Shown in pieces: positions 30,357-39,963 of a stretch of DNA of 64,000 nt. The stretch spans positions 186,001 through 250,000 of the forward strand of contig NZ_JAUSUW010000002.1 of NCBI RefSeq assembly GCF_030814435.1, read 5' to 3'. The translations under genes were made by a program, and so were the position numbers. The notes beneath the pieces were generated by a model. The model was not told where the DNA came from. It was given only the letters and a program-made list of their open reading frames with translations, and searched no databases. The DNA comes from Peteryoungia aggregata LMG 23059. Its GTDB lineage: Bacteria > Pseudomonadota > Alphaproteobacteria > Rhizobiales > Rhizobiaceae. The first letter of the stretch is position 1; every line of letters begins with the position of its first letter.

Positions 30357-30368
30357 CGAAGCGCTTTG
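30357..30368. promoter_or_regulatory. Putative AglR operator 2
   Basis: CGAAGCGCTTTG matches the palindrome at 30196 in 11 of 12 positions. It lies about 50 bp upstream of the likely aglR start, which suggests autoregulation as well as control of aglE. Confidence 0.65.
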
Positions 30369-30418
30369 ACCGCATGCTGGAGGAGGCCAAACGGTCGGGC
30401 GAGGAGAGGAAATCCGCA

Positions 30419-31444
30419 GTGAACCTGAAAGAATTGTCCCAGATGCTCGGCCTGTCGCAGACGACGATTAGCCGAGCGCTCAACGGTTATCCCGAGGTCA
30501 GCGAGGAAACGCGCCGCCGTGTCATGGAGGCCGCCAAGGAGACCGGATACCGACCCAATCGCGCCGCCCAGCGTCTGGCGACCGGCAAGGCCGGATCGAT
30601 CGGGCTGATCATGCCGATTTCTCCCGACCACAGCTCCGACATGCATTTCGCCGAGTTTCAAAGCGGCTTGGCCGAGGCCGCGATCCTGCACGACTTCCAT
30701 TTCGTCATCATGCCCTCAACGGCCGAGGACGAGGCGCAAGCCATCCGCTGGCTGGTCGCCAGCGGCAGCGTAGACGGCTATTATCTGGCCTATGTCCGCG
30801 AGAAGGATCCGCGGATCGCCATGGCGAAGTCGCTGTCCCTCCCCTTCATCGTCCACGGGCGGTCCTCGGGTCTTGATCTCGACTATCCGTTCCTCGACGT
30901 CGACAACGAGGGGGCTTTCTACGACGCCACCCGTTTCCTGCTGCAGCTCGGGCACGAGCGGATCGCACTCCTCAATGGTCAGGCAGATCTCGATTTCGCC
31001 CATCGTCGCCGGCTCGGAGCCGAGCGAGCGCTCGCCGAGAAAAGCCTGCTGCTCGATCCACGCCATACGCGACACAGCTTCATGGGCGACGAGCAGGGCT
31101 ACCGCGGAATGAAGGAGATCCTGGCAGGCCCCGACCGGCCCACGGCCGTGCTCTGCGCGAGCACCGTGCTGGCGCTCGGCGCGGTGCGCGCAATGAACGA
31201 ATTCGGACTAAAGCTCGGGACCGACATCTCGCTGATCGCCCATGATGACGAACTGCCGCTGCTCAAGCCGGAGAACTTCTCGATCCCGCTCACCACAACG
31301 CGCTCTTCGCTGCGTGCAGCCGGCAAGCGAATTGGCGACCGGCTGATCGCCATGATCAACCAGAGCGATCCCGCGCCTCCGGAACAGGAATTGTGGAAGG
31401 TGGAGCTGGTGGTCAGGGCCTCGACCGGGCGGGCGCCGGCCTGA
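30419..31444 (+). CDS. aglR: LacI-family regulator of the agl operon, GTG start
   Basis: A 341-residue repressor. The N-terminal HTH reads LKELSQMLGLSQTTISRALN, with the hinge helix NRAAQRLATGKAGSIGLIMP. A periplasmic-binding-protein-like effector domain follows (for example DGYYLAYVREKDPRIAMA and GLKLGTDISLIAHDDELP). The GTG start at 30419 places the HTH at the extreme N-terminus as usual for LacI proteins and has GGAGAGG upstream. An in-frame ATG at 30374 would add 15 residues. It is divergent from aglE with palindromic operators in the gap, so it most likely represses aglEFGAK unless an alpha-glucoside is present. Confidence 0.92.
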   Translation: MNLKELSQMLGLSQTTISRALNGYPEVSEETRRRVMEAAKETGYRPNRAAQRLATGKAGSIGLIMPISPDHSSDMHFAEFQSGLAEAAILHDFHFVIMPSTAEDEAQAIRWLVASGSVDGYYLAYVREKDPRIAMAKSLSLPFIVHGRSSGLDLDYPFLDVDNEGAFYDATRFLLQLGHERIALLNGQADLDFAHRRRLGAERALAEKSLLLDPRHTRHSFMGDEQGYRGMKEILAGPDRPTAVLCASTVLALGAVRAMNEFGLKLGTDISLIAHDDELPLLKPENFSIPLTTTRSSLRAAGKRIGDRLIAMINQSDPAPPEQELWKVELVVRASTGRAPA

Positions 31445-31468
31445 ACCGGCGCCGCGCGGAAGACCCCG

Positions 31469-32368
31469 TCAGAAACGCGGAGCTGCGACACCCGCCCGAC
31501 GATGGGCAGCGATCACGGTGTTGGCCATCAGCATGGCGATGGTCATCGGCCCGACACCGCCCGGAACCGGCGAGATGGCCTTGGCCACCGGCTTGCACTC
31601 AGCAAAGGCGACGTCGCCGACCAGCTTGAACTTCCCCTCACCCTTTTCGGGTGCCGCCACGCGGTTGATGCCGACATCAATGACGGTCGCACCCGGCTTC
31701 AACCAGTCGGCCTTGACCATTTCCGCGCGGCCGACGGCTGCGACCAGGATGTCGGCCTGACGGGCGAGTTCGGGCAGATCGCGGCTTCGCGAATGGCCGA
31801 TCGTGACGGTGGCGTTTGCATTGAGAAGGAGCTGCGCCATCGGCTTGCCGAAGAGGTTGGAGCGGCCGATGACCAGGGCATTCAGGCCCGAGAGATCATT
31901 GCCGTGGATCTGGCGCACCAGGATCATGGCGCCGGCCGGCGTGCAGGACAGAAGTCCGGTCTTCAGGTCGCCGGTCGCCAGCTTGCCGGCATTGACGATG
32001 TGCAGACCGTCGACATCCTTCTCCGGCAGGATCGACTGGATCACCGGATCGCTATCGAGATGCTTCGGAAGCGGAAGCTGCACGAGAATGCCATCAACCT
32101 GCGGATCCGCGTTCAGTGAGGCGACCAGCGTCATCAGATCGGCTTGAGATGTATCCTCAGGCAGCGTGTGCTGGATGGAGTTGAAGCCGCATTGCTTGGC
32201 CATGCGGCTCTTGGCGCCGACATAGGCATGGCTCGCCGGATCATCGCCGACGATAACAACCGCCAGACCGGGCTTGCGATGTCCCGATGTTTCCAGCGTC
32301 GTCGCCGCTGAGGTTACCGCTTCTATCACCGAAGCGGCGGCTGCCTTTCCGTCGATTACCGTGGTCAC
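31469..32368 (-). CDS. folD: Bifunctional methylenetetrahydrofolate dehydrogenase/cyclohydrolase, GTG start
   Basis: A 299-residue FolD. It interconverts 5,10-methylene-, methenyl- and 10-formyl-tetrahydrofolate, supplying one-carbon units for purines and formyl-Met. [17 protein letters not shown] at about residues 49-65 contains the catalytic Lys. [15 protein letters not shown] is at about 97-111, and the NADP motif [17 protein letters not shown] is at about 168-184. The initiation codon is GTG at 32368. The gene is convergent with aglR, with only 24 bp between the two stop codons and no clear terminator. Confidence 0.96.
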   Translation of the reverse strand: MTTVIDGKAAAASVIEAVTSAATTLETSGHRKPGLAVVIVGDDPASHAYVGAKSRMAKQCGFNSIQHTLPEDTSQADLMTLVASLNADPQVDGILVQLPLPKHLDSDPVIQSILPEKDVDGLHIVNAGKLATGDLKTGLLSCTPAGAMILVRQIHGNDLSGLNALVIGRSNLFGKPMAQLLLNANATVTIGHSRSRDLPELARQADILVAAVGRAEMVKADWLKPGATVIDVGINRVAAPEKGEGKFKLVGDVAFAECKPVAKAISPVPGGVGPMTIAMLMANTVIAAHRRAGVAAPRF

Positions 32369-32490
32369 TGTGCTTTATCCCCGTCTTCAACTCGCCGCAG
32401 GCTAGCGCCAACACAGAGGCACTGTTTGCCTGTCCCCGTCCTATGCTGTCAAATTGCGGCATATTGCAAGGCAGGAATTGGCCGAGACGG

Positions 32491-33315
32491 TCAGGCTGAC
32501 GGCGCGTGCGGGTGGAGCAGACGGTGACGCAGGACATGGATGAGGAAGACGGGAATGCCCAGAACGTATCGTCGCCAAAGACGCGAAGGTTCGAGCCAGA
32601 GACGGAAAAGCCATTCGGAGCGGAGCCGGCGGACCCAGCCGGGAGCCCGCGCGACGCGACCGGAGACGAAATCGAGCAACGCGCCCACGCTGACCACGAC
32701 GCGGGCGTGATCCGACGTCAGGTGACGGTCGACCCATTTCTCCTGCAGCGGCGTGCCCATGGCGACGAGAAGAAGATCGATACGAGCCGCCTCGATGCGC
32801 TTCAGAATAAGAGCCGGGTCGGCACGATCGAAGTAACCGTCGGAAATCTCCACGAACTCGTGCCATGGCGTATGCCGGCGAAAATTTTGGGCGGCGGCTT
32901 GCAGGACGTCGGAGGTAGCCCCCAGCAGACCGATACGCAGCGGCCTGGAGATGAAGGTCAGGGCCGCCGGAACAAAGTCGGTGCCATTGAGATTGGCCGT
33001 GAAGCGACCGCCATGGAGAAACTTCGCGGCGATGTCGACGCCAATTCCATCAGGTAAGACGAGGCAACGGCTGAGAACGTCGCGATAGGCAGGATCCTGC
33101 ACCATCACATTGGCATTGTTCGCGTTGAGGAAGGCGATATGGGTAAAGCCCGTGCGGGATACCAACTTCTCCTCGAGCAGTGCGAGCGCCTGGTTCCAGC
33201 CAAGATCATGCACCGGCATGCCGAGGATCGGCAGCACAGGCACAGGTGGCTGGTCGGCACCGCCCGGAGATGCGTCGGCCGAAAGTTTCAAGGCTGAAGA
33301 CGAGGAAGATGGCAT
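32491..33315 (-). CDS. WecG/TagA/CpsF-family glycosyltransferase
   Basis: A 274-residue GT26-type glycosyltransferase that would transfer a hexosaminyl residue to a lipid-linked acceptor during surface-polysaccharide synthesis. Motifs are HIAFLNANNANVMVQDPAYR (residues about 58-77), LVLPDGIGVDIAAKFL (about 84-99) and LLLVAMGTPLQEKWVDRHL (about 180-198). The C-terminal RLRSEWLFRLWLEPSRLWRR is typical of the family and is likely membrane-associated. No other polysaccharide genes are nearby, so the product and acceptor cannot be named. Confidence 0.9.
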   Translation of the reverse strand: MPSSSSSALKLSADASPGGADQPPVPVLPILGMPVHDLGWNQALALLEEKLVSRTGFTHIAFLNANNANVMVQDPAYRDVLSRCLVLPDGIGVDIAAKFLHGGRFTANLNGTDFVPAALTFISRPLRIGLLGATSDVLQAAAQNFRRHTPWHEFVEISDGYFDRADPALILKRIEAARIDLLLVAMGTPLQEKWVDRHLTSDHARVVVSVGALLDFVSGRVARAPGWVRRLRSEWLFRLWLEPSRLWRRYVLGIPVFLIHVLRHRLLHPHAPSA

Positions 33316-33452
33316 GGCTGGTCCCGAGGATCGATCTCCCGGAGACTATCAGCCACAGCTGAAATTCAGGTGAAGAGCGGCCTTCGGATTTTCATCGCGC
33401 CATCCATCATTCGTTTACCAGAATGACGGATGGGCGACGGTCGATAGCCTGC

Positions 33453-33992
33453 TCAGTGTCCTGAGGAGGCTGGCTTTTCCTCGACCTGTTCACCCTCGAC
33501 GACCGTCGTCTTCTCCATCGGAGCCGAGCCGCCGGCTGCCGCCTTGCGGGCCGATTCCTTCGACACGTAGTCGAGCTGCTCGATCAGGACCTGGTCGATC
33601 ATGCCCTCGCCGAGACGCGTGTTCATCTCGGTCTTGATCTTTTCCCGGAAGGCATTGACGTCGAAGCTGGAGACGTTGGCGATATCGACCATCTTGTTGC
33701 CGACAAGCAGCGTAAACAGCTGGTCGGTCATCAGTTCGGTCGTCGGCAAGGCCTGGCCCTTGACCTTTTCCTTGTCCATCATGAAGGAGATGCGCGCCAG
33801 AAAGTAGCCCGACACGTCACCGCCCCCAAGCACAGGGATGGTGATCGGCTCACCACGCACCAGTTCGAGCGCGGCCTTCTTGGTCTCTTCCTCGCTCGGG
33901 CCGGCCGGGGCTGTCGCCAGGTAGATCGAGCCATAGACGGCCCCCAGCGTGACGATGCAGACCCAAAGGCCGATTCCGAGTATCTTGCCCAT
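33453..33992 (-). CDS. FliL-like membrane protein (second FliL-type gene)
   Basis: A 179-residue protein with one N-terminal membrane helix (LGIGLWVCIVTLGAVYGSIYL) and a periplasmic domain patterned like FliL: GYFLARISFMM, then TDQLFTLLVGNKMVD, then AFREKIKTEMNTRL and IDQVLIEQLDYVS. Its start overlaps the stop of the upstream gene (ATGA), so it belongs to the flagellar run. A classical fliL is at 56390-56911, so this would be a divergent second copy. FliL-type proteins sit around the stator. The homology is inferred from pattern and context, not from a search. Confidence 0.7.
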   Translation of the reverse strand: MGKILGIGLWVCIVTLGAVYGSIYLATAPAGPSEEETKKAALELVRGEPITIPVLGGGDVSGYFLARISFMMDKEKVKGQALPTTELMTDQLFTLLVGNKMVDIANVSSFDVNAFREKIKTEMNTRLGEGMIDQVLIEQLDYVSKESARKAAAGGSAPMEKTTVVEGEQVEEKPASSGH

Positions 33993-34357
33993 CAGAACTC
34001 GCTGAACTGGAACTGTTCCTGAGAATAGGTGCCGTCACCATCGGCATCGCGGACAGCATTCTTCAAGAGATCGGCAACGGCGCGCACGGCCGATAGATGC
34101 GCTTCGACACGACGTGCATTGAGCGCGAGCTTTTCCTTGAGGACATGCAGCTGCTCGACGTAGTTGACGGCGAATTCGCGGGGGTCGGTGTCGCGGAACA
34201 GCATCGTCAATTCGTAAAGGCAACGGCTCTTGTGGGCGTTGGAGACCTTGAAGTCGAATTCCGGGTCCTTGCCGATCCGTTCGTTCTCATTGTCGATGAT
34301 GCGTTCCAGCCGGCTGAGAACCGTCTTCACGCGGTATTCGCTCGAAACAACTTCCAT
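33992..34357 (-). CDS. Possible FlgN-like flagellar export chaperone
   Basis: A 121-residue all-helical, charged protein (SEYRVKTVLSRLERIIDNE, then HKSRCLYELTMLFRD). The size, heptad-like Leu spacing and position in the flagellar cluster resemble FlgN, the cytosolic chaperone for the hook-junction proteins FlgK and FlgL, both encoded here. ATG 34357 has AGGG at good spacing. A TTG at 34390, overlapping the stop of the FlgJ-like gene, is an alternative start. The chaperone call is inference. Confidence 0.6.
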   Translation of the reverse strand: MEVVSSEYRVKTVLSRLERIIDNENERIGKDPEFDFKVSNAHKSRCLYELTMLFRDTDPREFAVNYVEQLHVLKEKLALNARRVEAHLSAVRAVADLLKNAVRDADGDGTYSQEQFQFSEF

Positions 34358-34386
34358 GAAATTCTGCCCTATGGTTCGAAAATCGA

Positions 34387-34941
34387 TCAATTCTTCTCGT
34401 CTACACCGGCACCCAGCGTGCGGCGCTCGAGGTCGGTCACCCAGCTCATCGCAAGACCGCGGTCCGACTCGTCGGTGGCGACGTTGATGCCGTCTTCACC
34501 GCGGACACGCTGGAGGGCTTCCTCATACATCTGCTGAGCAATGCCGACGCCGCCGGATTCGGCCAGTGTCGAGCCAAGCTGTTCCGCCATCATGCTCTTC
34601 CACATCTCGCCTGCATTGCCCTTGCCGTAGATTTCCTCACTCTCATCCGGCAACATGCTCTGGACGAAATTGGTGAGATAGACGGCCTCGAAGTCGCGAT
34701 AGACCTTCGGTGGCTTCCCGGCGTCTTCGACCGTCTCTGCTGTCGCCTCAATGCGAGCCGCATTGGCCGTGCGATTGAGAATATCGACAGTCGCGCCAAA
34801 GCCTGCACCCTTCTCGGCGAGACTGGTGGCCATGAAGTTGGCGCGGTTGGTCTTCATCTGTTCCTGGGCAGCGGCAACCTGCGCCGGATCTGCGGCACGG
34901 ATCACGTCCAGCACCAGATCGCTCGGAGGAGAAATGGCCAC
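34387..34941 (-). CDS. FlgJ-like rod-binding protein, GTG start
   Basis: A 184-residue protein matching the N-terminal rod-capping domain of FlgJ: DFEAVYLTNFVQSMLPDE, then GEMWKSMMAEQLGSTLAESG and GVGIAQQMYEEAL. It lacks the muramidase domain of enterobacterial FlgJ, as in other alphaproteobacteria, where a separate lytic transglycosylase (possibly the gene at 44794) opens the wall. The start is GTG 34941, preceded by GAGGA. A C-terminal stretch (about 145-184) is not part of the rod-binding domain. Confidence 0.78.
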   Translation of the reverse strand: MAISPPSDLVLDVIRAADPAQVAAAQEQMKTNRANFMATSLAEKGAGFGATVDILNRTANAARIEATAETVEDAGKPPKVYRDFEAVYLTNFVQSMLPDESEEIYGKGNAGEMWKSMMAEQLGSTLAESGGVGIAQQMYEEALQRVRGEDGINVATDESDRGLAMSWVTDLERRTLGAGVDEKN

Positions 34942-34974
34942 GGTGACATCCTCGATTATTGTTCGAGGCGACTA

Positions 34975-35385
34975 TCACTCCTGAACCTTGCTGGAGGCTG
35001 GTGCGGCGAACTGCATGTCGATCAGGTCATAGATCGCATCGTCGTCACGCTGGCGCTCCTCGTGGTCACGTGCTTCCTTCATGTTGTCTTCCAGGCGGTC
35101 ACCCTTGGCGCGCTCGCGCATCAGCTTCATTTCCTGCACCTGCTGCAAACCGTGCAACTGCTTGTCCGTGTTGGACAGCCGGTCAAAGCGGTCGGCGTAG
35201 TTCTGGGCGAACAGGCGATGCAGGGGATCAAGCGAGCCGATGGCCTCCATTACCGTCTCCATCGAGCGGGCATTTTCCTCGATTCGCTGCGCGGTGATGC
35301 CCAGATCGCTCTCGGCCATCCGCTCCATGTGACGCTGTACCGCCACGAGTCGTTTCAGCTTGTCTGATTTCTTCTGCGGTCCCAC
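34975..35385 (-). CDS. Possible FliJ-like coiled-coil protein, GTG start
   Basis: A 136-residue, highly charged helical protein (SDKLKRLVAVQRHMERMAES at the N-terminus; LQQVQEMKLMRERAKGD in the middle). It lies 10 nt after the stop of fliR in the direction of transcription. The length and continuous coiled coil fit FliJ, the stalk-like helper of the FliI ATPase, which is otherwise missing from the window. The start is GTG 35385 with GAGGG upstream. The assignment is by architecture and position only. Confidence 0.6.
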   Translation of the reverse strand: MGPQKKSDKLKRLVAVQRHMERMAESDLGITAQRIEENARSMETVMEAIGSLDPLHRLFAQNYADRFDRLSNTDKQLHGLQQVQEMKLMRERAKGDRLEDNMKEARDHEERQRDDDAIYDLIDMQFAAPASSKVQE

Positions 35386-35395
35386 GGCACCCTCG

Positions 35396-36145
35396 TCAGA
35401 AATTGAAGATCATCGGGAAATACTGGCCGAACTGCATCACCATGGCACCAATGGTGAAATAAACCAGCAACAGGCCACCCAGCAGCAGATACGGCGTCGA
35501 GATGTAAAAGACGGGCACCTGCGGGGCGAGCTTGTTCACCAGGCCAACCGCGAAGTTGAACATCAGACCGAAGATCAGGAACGGGCTGGCCAGACGCAAC
35601 ATGATCATGAAGGTCTGCGACAGCGTATCGGTCAGGGTGATCAGCATCTTCTGGCTGTCGGGCATGCCGCCCAGCGGCATCACCGTATAGGAATCGACCA
35701 GAGCGCGAAACACGACGTGGTGGAAATCCAGCATGAACAGGACGAGCAGACCGGCAAAGGAGATGAGGCTCGTCATCTGGTTGTCGGGTGTGTCTTCGAG
35801 GACATCCGAGGCCCCGGGGGTGTTGAGGCCTATGGCCATGGAAATGGCCGAGCCGGTGAACTGGAGCCCGAGCACGTAGAAGCGGGGCACCAGGCCGTAC
35901 ATGATTCCGATCAAGAGTTCCGCGACGATCACCACCACCAGCGAGCTTCCAGCAGCGGAGACACGTGGATAGATCGTATCGAAAAGCAGCGGGGTCATGG
36001 CCATCGACACGGCAAAGGCCAGGAAGAACCGTATGGTCATCGAGATGCGGGCCGATGAGAAACCCGGCAGGGTCATGATGCAGGCGCCGATGCGACAGAA
36101 GATCGCAAACAGTACCAGCACGGTCCCCTGCGGGTCAGCAATCAT
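35396..36145 (-). CDS. fliR: Flagellar export gate protein FliR
   Basis: A 249-residue integral membrane protein of the type III export gate, together with FliP, FliQ and FlhA. Hydrophobic helices run through most of the protein (for example [21 protein letters not shown] at the N-terminus and [20 protein letters not shown] in the second half), with the conserved PQVPVFYIS segment. The ATG at 36145 overlaps the flhA stop (ATGA), so the two are translationally coupled. Confidence 0.95.
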   Translation of the reverse strand: MIADPQGTVLVLFAIFCRIGACIMTLPGFSSARISMTIRFFLAFAVSMAMTPLLFDTIYPRVSAAGSSLVVVIVAELLIGIMYGLVPRFYVLGLQFTGSAISMAIGLNTPGASDVLEDTPDNQMTSLISFAGLLVLFMLDFHHVVFRALVDSYTVMPLGGMPDSQKMLITLTDTLSQTFMIMLRLASPFLIFGLMFNFAVGLVNKLAPQVPVFYISTPYLLLGGLLLVYFTIGAMVMQFGQYFPMIFNF

Positions 36146-38229
36146 GAGATGGAGCCCAGAATCTTGATCTCGATGCCCTTGGCGAGTTCGACATGTGACA
36201 GAACCGGCAAGGTGGCAAAGAGTCGTTCAATGATCATGCGCACATAGGACCGCGTTTCCGGCGACGTGACAAGAACGAAGGGCAGTCCCCGGTCCATGAA
36301 TTCACGGATAACCTGGCTCGCCTGCTCGGAAAACTCCTCGAGGCTGCGCGGATCAATGTCGAACTCGACGATTTCGCCCTTGGCGTCGCGCTTCAGCGCC
36401 TGGTGGAAGACGAGGTCCCACTTGGAGCCGAGGCGCAGGACACGCAGCACACCATTGTCGGTCAGGTCGCCACACAGCTGCTGGGCCATTCGCACACGGA
36501 CATGCTCGACGATCTGTTCAGTCTTGCGCACATGGGGTGCAAGTTCGGCGACCGCTTCGAGAATGAGGTGCAGGTTGCGGATCGAGACGCGTTCGGCAAG
36601 GAGGAGCTTCAATACCGCCTGCAGGCCAGAATAAGACATGTGCGACGAGCAGATCTCGTCCGCCAGCTTCTTGTATTCCGGATCGAGACGATCGATCAGC
36701 ACCTTGACGTCCTTGTAGGACAGGAGCTGCGGCAGGTTGTTTCGGATGACTTCGCTCACATGGGTGAGAACCACGGAGACGTTGTCGATGGGGTGGAAGC
36801 CTTCGCGCTTGAGTTCCTCGGTGAAGGTTTCGAGGACCGAGACCGCCGGCATGCCGAAAGCCGGTTCGCGGATCTCGTCGCCTGGTACGTTTGGCTTGCG
36901 GCCCGAACCTGTCACGACCAGAACTTCACCGACGCGCAGGTTGTTCGATGCGACCGTCGTGCCGTGGATACGGATCTGATAGGCCTTTTCCGGGATCGCG
37001 ATATCGTCGGTGACCTTGATCTCAGGCACGACGAAACCGTACTGGCTGGCGAACTTCTTGCGCATCTTGCCAACGCGGAAGGCGAGTTCCTGATGGGCCC
37101 CGAGAAGGCGGGTGGAGACGAGCTTGCCAAGCGCCAGTTCGATCTCGGAGGTCTTGAGAACAGACTTGACCGAATCCTTCTCGGCCTCCTTGTTCTGGAT
37201 GACCTTCTTTTCTTCCTGTTCGCGCTTGATCTGATTTTCGGCCTCGAGTTGGCGCGGGATGAACCAGGCACCGAAGGCCATCAGACCACCAAGGGCGACG
37301 AACGGAATGAACGGCAGCCCGGGCACAATCGCCAGGGCGCCCATCAGGCCAGCCGCCACGGAGAGCGCGCGAGGATAGCCGCTCAGCTGATTGACCACGG
37401 CCTGGTCCGTAGAGCCAGGAGTGCCGCCACGAGAGACCAGAAGGCCGGCAGCGAGCGAAACGATCAGGGCCGGAACCTGCGAGACGATACCGTCGCCGAC
37501 GGAGAGCTTGACGAAGACGTCGGCGGCTTCGCCGAGTTCCATGCCGTGGCGGAAGTAACCGATGATGATGCCGCCGACCACGTTGATGGCAGTGATGATC
37601 AGGCCGGCGATCGCATCGCCGCGAACGAACTTGGAGGCACCGTCCATGGCACCGAAGAAGGAGCTTTCCTGCTCCAGTTCACGGCGCCTGTGCTGCGCTT
37701 CTTTCTCGTCGATGATGCCCGCTGACAGGTCGGCGTCGATCGACATCTGCTTGCCGGGGATGGCATCGAGGGTGAAGCGGGCGCCGACTTCCGCGATACG
37801 GGTGGCGCCCTTGGTGATGACAATGAAATTGACCGTGATCAGGATCAGGAAGACGATCAGACCGATGACGAAGTCGCCGCCCATCACGAGGTTCGAGAAG
37901 CCTGCGATGACGCCGCCAGCGGCGTCGTGGCCCTCGTGACCATGGGTGAGGATAACGCGCGTCGTCGCGATGTTCAGCGACAGGCGGATCATCGTTGCGA
38001 TCAGCAGGATCGTCGGAAAAGACGAGAAATCAAGAGGTCGCTGGATCCAGAGCGCGACCATCAGGATCAGAACGGAAAGCGCTATCGAGAAGGCCAGACC
38101 GACGTCGATCAAAAATGGCGGGATTGGCAGGAACAGGATGCACAGGATCATCACGATCCCGATCGCGAAGCCGATGTCGCGTCCGTTCGGGCTTGCCTTT
38201 GGAATTACCAGTGCAGGGGGTTGCGCCAT
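36142..38229 (-). CDS. flhA: Flagellar export apparatus protein FlhA
   Basis: A 695-residue export-gate protein. About the first 330 residues contain the membrane helices. The FHIPEP-family signature [19 protein letters not shown] is at about residues 150-168, followed by the conserved cytoplasmic loop. The C-terminal cytosolic domain (about 350-695) forms the nonameric docking ring for chaperone-substrate complexes ([20 protein letters not shown] region). It uses the proton motive force for export. It lies between fliQ and fliR on the flgE-to-fliR strand. Confidence 0.97.
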   Translation of the reverse strand: MAQPPALVIPKASPNGRDIGFAIGIVMILCILFLPIPPFLIDVGLAFSIALSVLILMVALWIQRPLDFSSFPTILLIATMIRLSLNIATTRVILTHGHEGHDAAGGVIAGFSNLVMGGDFVIGLIVFLILITVNFIVITKGATRIAEVGARFTLDAIPGKQMSIDADLSAGIIDEKEAQHRRRELEQESSFFGAMDGASKFVRGDAIAGLIITAINVVGGIIIGYFRHGMELGEAADVFVKLSVGDGIVSQVPALIVSLAAGLLVSRGGTPGSTDQAVVNQLSGYPRALSVAAGLMGALAIVPGLPFIPFVALGGLMAFGAWFIPRQLEAENQIKREQEEKKVIQNKEAEKDSVKSVLKTSEIELALGKLVSTRLLGAHQELAFRVGKMRKKFASQYGFVVPEIKVTDDIAIPEKAYQIRIHGTTVASNNLRVGEVLVVTGSGRKPNVPGDEIREPAFGMPAVSVLETFTEELKREGFHPIDNVSVVLTHVSEVIRNNLPQLLSYKDVKVLIDRLDPEYKKLADEICSSHMSYSGLQAVLKLLLAERVSIRNLHLILEAVAELAPHVRKTEQIVEHVRVRMAQQLCGDLTDNGVLRVLRLGSKWDLVFHQALKRDAKGEIVEFDIDPRSLEEFSEQASQVIREFMDRGLPFVLVTSPETRSYVRMIIERLFATLPVLSHVELAKGIEIKILGSIS

Positions 38230-38346
38230 GTCCAGTCCATCTCTTCATGAGAAGTCATCCGGAAGCACGCTTCCGGCAGTCTGCCTCGGAGAGATAGAGG
38301 ATGAAGCTTGCGCGAGGATGTCAGCCGCGCCAACGGGACGGCGCCG

Positions 38347-38613
38347 TCAGAAGCCGGATTCGACCCGTGAAAATACGAGCGTGGCAAATAGATTGATCTG
38401 GGCCCCGACAAAGGGAGCAGAAATGCCGATGGTGATCATGATCGCCAGGATCTTCGGCACGAAGGTCAGGGTCATTTCCTGGACCTGGGTCAAGGCCTGG
38501 ATCAGGGCAATGACGACGCCGACGATCATGCCGGCAGCGACCGCAGGGCCAGACGCCACGATGATCGTCCAGATCGCGGCCTGCAAAATATCGAGGGCAT
38601 CTGCCTCATTCAT
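38347..38613 (-). CDS. fliQ: Flagellar export gate protein FliQ
   Basis: An 88-residue two-helix membrane protein of the export gate. The helices are near TIIVASGPAVAAGMIVGVVI and ILAIMITIGISAPFVGAQI, with the conserved LIQALTQVQEMTLTFVPKI between them. It lies just upstream of flhA, separated by 117 bp that contain a small inverted repeat (about 38260-38277). Length is normal. Confidence 0.95.
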   Translation of the reverse strand: MNEADALDILQAAIWTIIVASGPAVAAGMIVGVVIALIQALTQVQEMTLTFVPKILAIMITIGISAPFVGAQINLFATLVFSRVESGF

Positions 38614-38623
38614 GAGACGGTAT

Positions 38624-38663
38624 CCTTTTCGGAGTGGCGAATCATGCCGCCCACTCCGAAAGG
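38624..38663 (-). promoter_or_regulatory. Inverted repeat between flgD and fliQ
   Basis: CCTTTTCGGAGTGG (38624-38637) pairs with CCACTCCGAAAGG (38651-38663), filling the 59-bp gap upstream of fliQ. There is no T-run in the transcribed direction. It could trim expression between flgD and the fliQ-flhA-fliR genes or protect the upstream mRNA. Confidence 0.5.
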
Positions 38664-38672
38664 CCTAGCATG

Positions 38673-39143
38673 TCACGAGCCGGTCGTCGTGTCGGTTGTG
38701 GGCTTTGTTCCGACGCGGACACCCACCGTGATGGGGATATCCTTGCCTTCGGTCGTGGTGGCGACCATGGTGTCACTGTAGACGCGAACAGAGGCGATGA
38801 CGCCGGAAGTCTTTTCATCGGCACTGGTGATGGTCTTGCCGATGTAGGACGACGCGTTGGTCAGCGCGTTGCCGGTAATCAGGGTCTCAAGATTCGAGTT
38901 CGTCTGGATCGACTGCTCGACCTGGGAGAATGTCGCGAGCTGCGCGATCTGCTCCGTCGCGTCCATCGGCTCCGTCGGATCCTGGTTCTTCATCTGGGCG
39001 ATGAGGAGGGTCAGGAAGCTGTCGTAGTCGAGGGAGGCCTTGGCGGCCGCCTGGCTGGAGGTGCTGCTTGTCGAGGTCGTGGTCTTCGTCGTCGTAGCCG
39101 CACTCGTCGCGGATGTCGTTGCCGAGGTACCGTCTACCGCCAT
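38673..39143 (-). CDS. flgD: Flagellar hook-capping protein FlgD (short rhizobial type)
   Basis: A 156-residue scaffold for hook assembly. After a Thr/Ser-rich N-terminal stretch (about residues 5-32) the conserved core reads [20 protein letters not shown] and [18 protein letters not shown]. The long C-terminal domain of enterobacterial FlgD is absent, as is common in this group. It overlaps flbT by 10 bp (39134-39143). A Thr/Ser-rich N-terminus is plausible for an exported, unfolded cap protein. Confidence 0.93.
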   Translation of the reverse strand: MAVDGTSATTSATSAATTTKTTTSTSSTSSQAAAKASLDYDSFLTLLIAQMKNQDPTEPMDATEQIAQLATFSQVEQSIQTNSNLETLITGNALTNASSYIGKTITSADEKTSGVIASVRVYSDTMVATTTEGKDIPITVGVRVGTKPTTDTTTGS

Positions 39144-39583
39144 GGGGCAATCTCCTTGCGAATCTGCTCGATCGTGGCCGGGGCCATTTCCTGATTGTTC
39201 AGGATGCGGTCCTCGATCGGGTAGAGCTGGCGAATGGCCTTGAGTGCATCAAAGGCGCGTCCGGAAGACACCATTCCATCGATCCGCTTCAGTTCGGCAA
39301 GGATTTCCTCGTTCTCGAAGCAGGACAGAAGCATGATGACCGACTTGCGGAACATCGCCAGCGACTGGTCCTTGCCATCCGGGTTGATCAGCATCATCTG
39401 GGCGATGAAGTACAGCTGACGCAGCGGGGTCGTGGCCTGCTCCGGCTGCAGCACGTGATTTTCGAGCAGGAAAGTCACATCGTTCAGGAACTCGAGGGCA
39501 ACCTTGCGGTCGACGCGCAGAACCGCTCCATTGATGAAAATACGTTCGCCCGACTTGAGCGAAATGCGCAAAGTGCTCTTCAT
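39134..39583 (-). CDS. flbT: Flagellin mRNA regulator FlbT
   Basis: A 149-residue protein of the FlbT family, which in alphaproteobacteria binds the 5' leader of flagellin mRNA and controls its translation and stability until the hook is finished. The family pattern is visible in [19 protein letters not shown] (about residues 8-26), [19 protein letters not shown] and the helical C-terminus. Its start overlaps the stop of flaF (ATGA). The conserved stem in the flagellin leaders of this window is a candidate target. Confidence 0.93.
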   Translation of the reverse strand: MKSTLRISLKSGERIFINGAVLRVDRKVALEFLNDVTFLLENHVLQPEQATTPLRQLYFIAQMMLINPDGKDQSLAMFRKSVIMLLSCFENEEILAELKRIDGMVSSGRAFDALKAIRQLYPIEDRILNNQEMAPATIEQIRKEIAPWR

Positions 39584-39927
39584 TTAAGTCCATCCCTGAT
39601 GATGGTTGTCACGTCGATTATGCCCTGGAAGTTTTCCGACTCGCGTTTGCGGATCCGGTCACACTCTTTCAAAATCCAGATGGCGATGGAAATCAGATTG
39701 GCGCGGATTTCCTCGCCCAACTGGTTTTCAGGGTTTTGCAGATCTTCGATCAGCCGGACCCAGACCCGGCGGGTATAGAACAAGGCCTCGATCGCCTCGC
39801 GGGAGTAACCCTTCTTGTCCCGAGCCGCGCTCAGGAGCTGGATGCAACGGTCAAGGGCCTGCCGTTCGCGCTCCTTGGCGTCAGCGACGCCATCCTCCAT
39901 GATTTCGGCATATGAGAACTGGTACAT
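39580..39927 (-). CDS. flaF: Flagellin biosynthesis regulator FlaF
   Basis: A 115-residue helical protein of the FlaF family, which acts with FlbT to coordinate flagellin synthesis with filament assembly and may bind flagellin. The N-terminus [13 protein letters not shown] and the [17 protein letters not shown] segment fit the family. It lies between flgL and flbT and overlaps flbT by 4 bp. Confidence 0.92.
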   Translation of the reverse strand: MYQFSYAEIMEDGVADAKERERQALDRCIQLLSAARDKKGYSREAIEALFYTRRVWVRLIEDLQNPENQLGEEIRANLISIAIWILKECDRIRKRESENFQGIIDVTTIIRDGLK

Positions 39928-39963
39928 TCAGTTGCCCTTCAATTTCATTTCACCCTTTGCTCA

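Noticed and set aside
36403..37725. Long plus-strand frame opposite flhA (440 codons)
   Set aside because: It is antisense to a clear FlhA with the FHIPEP signature.
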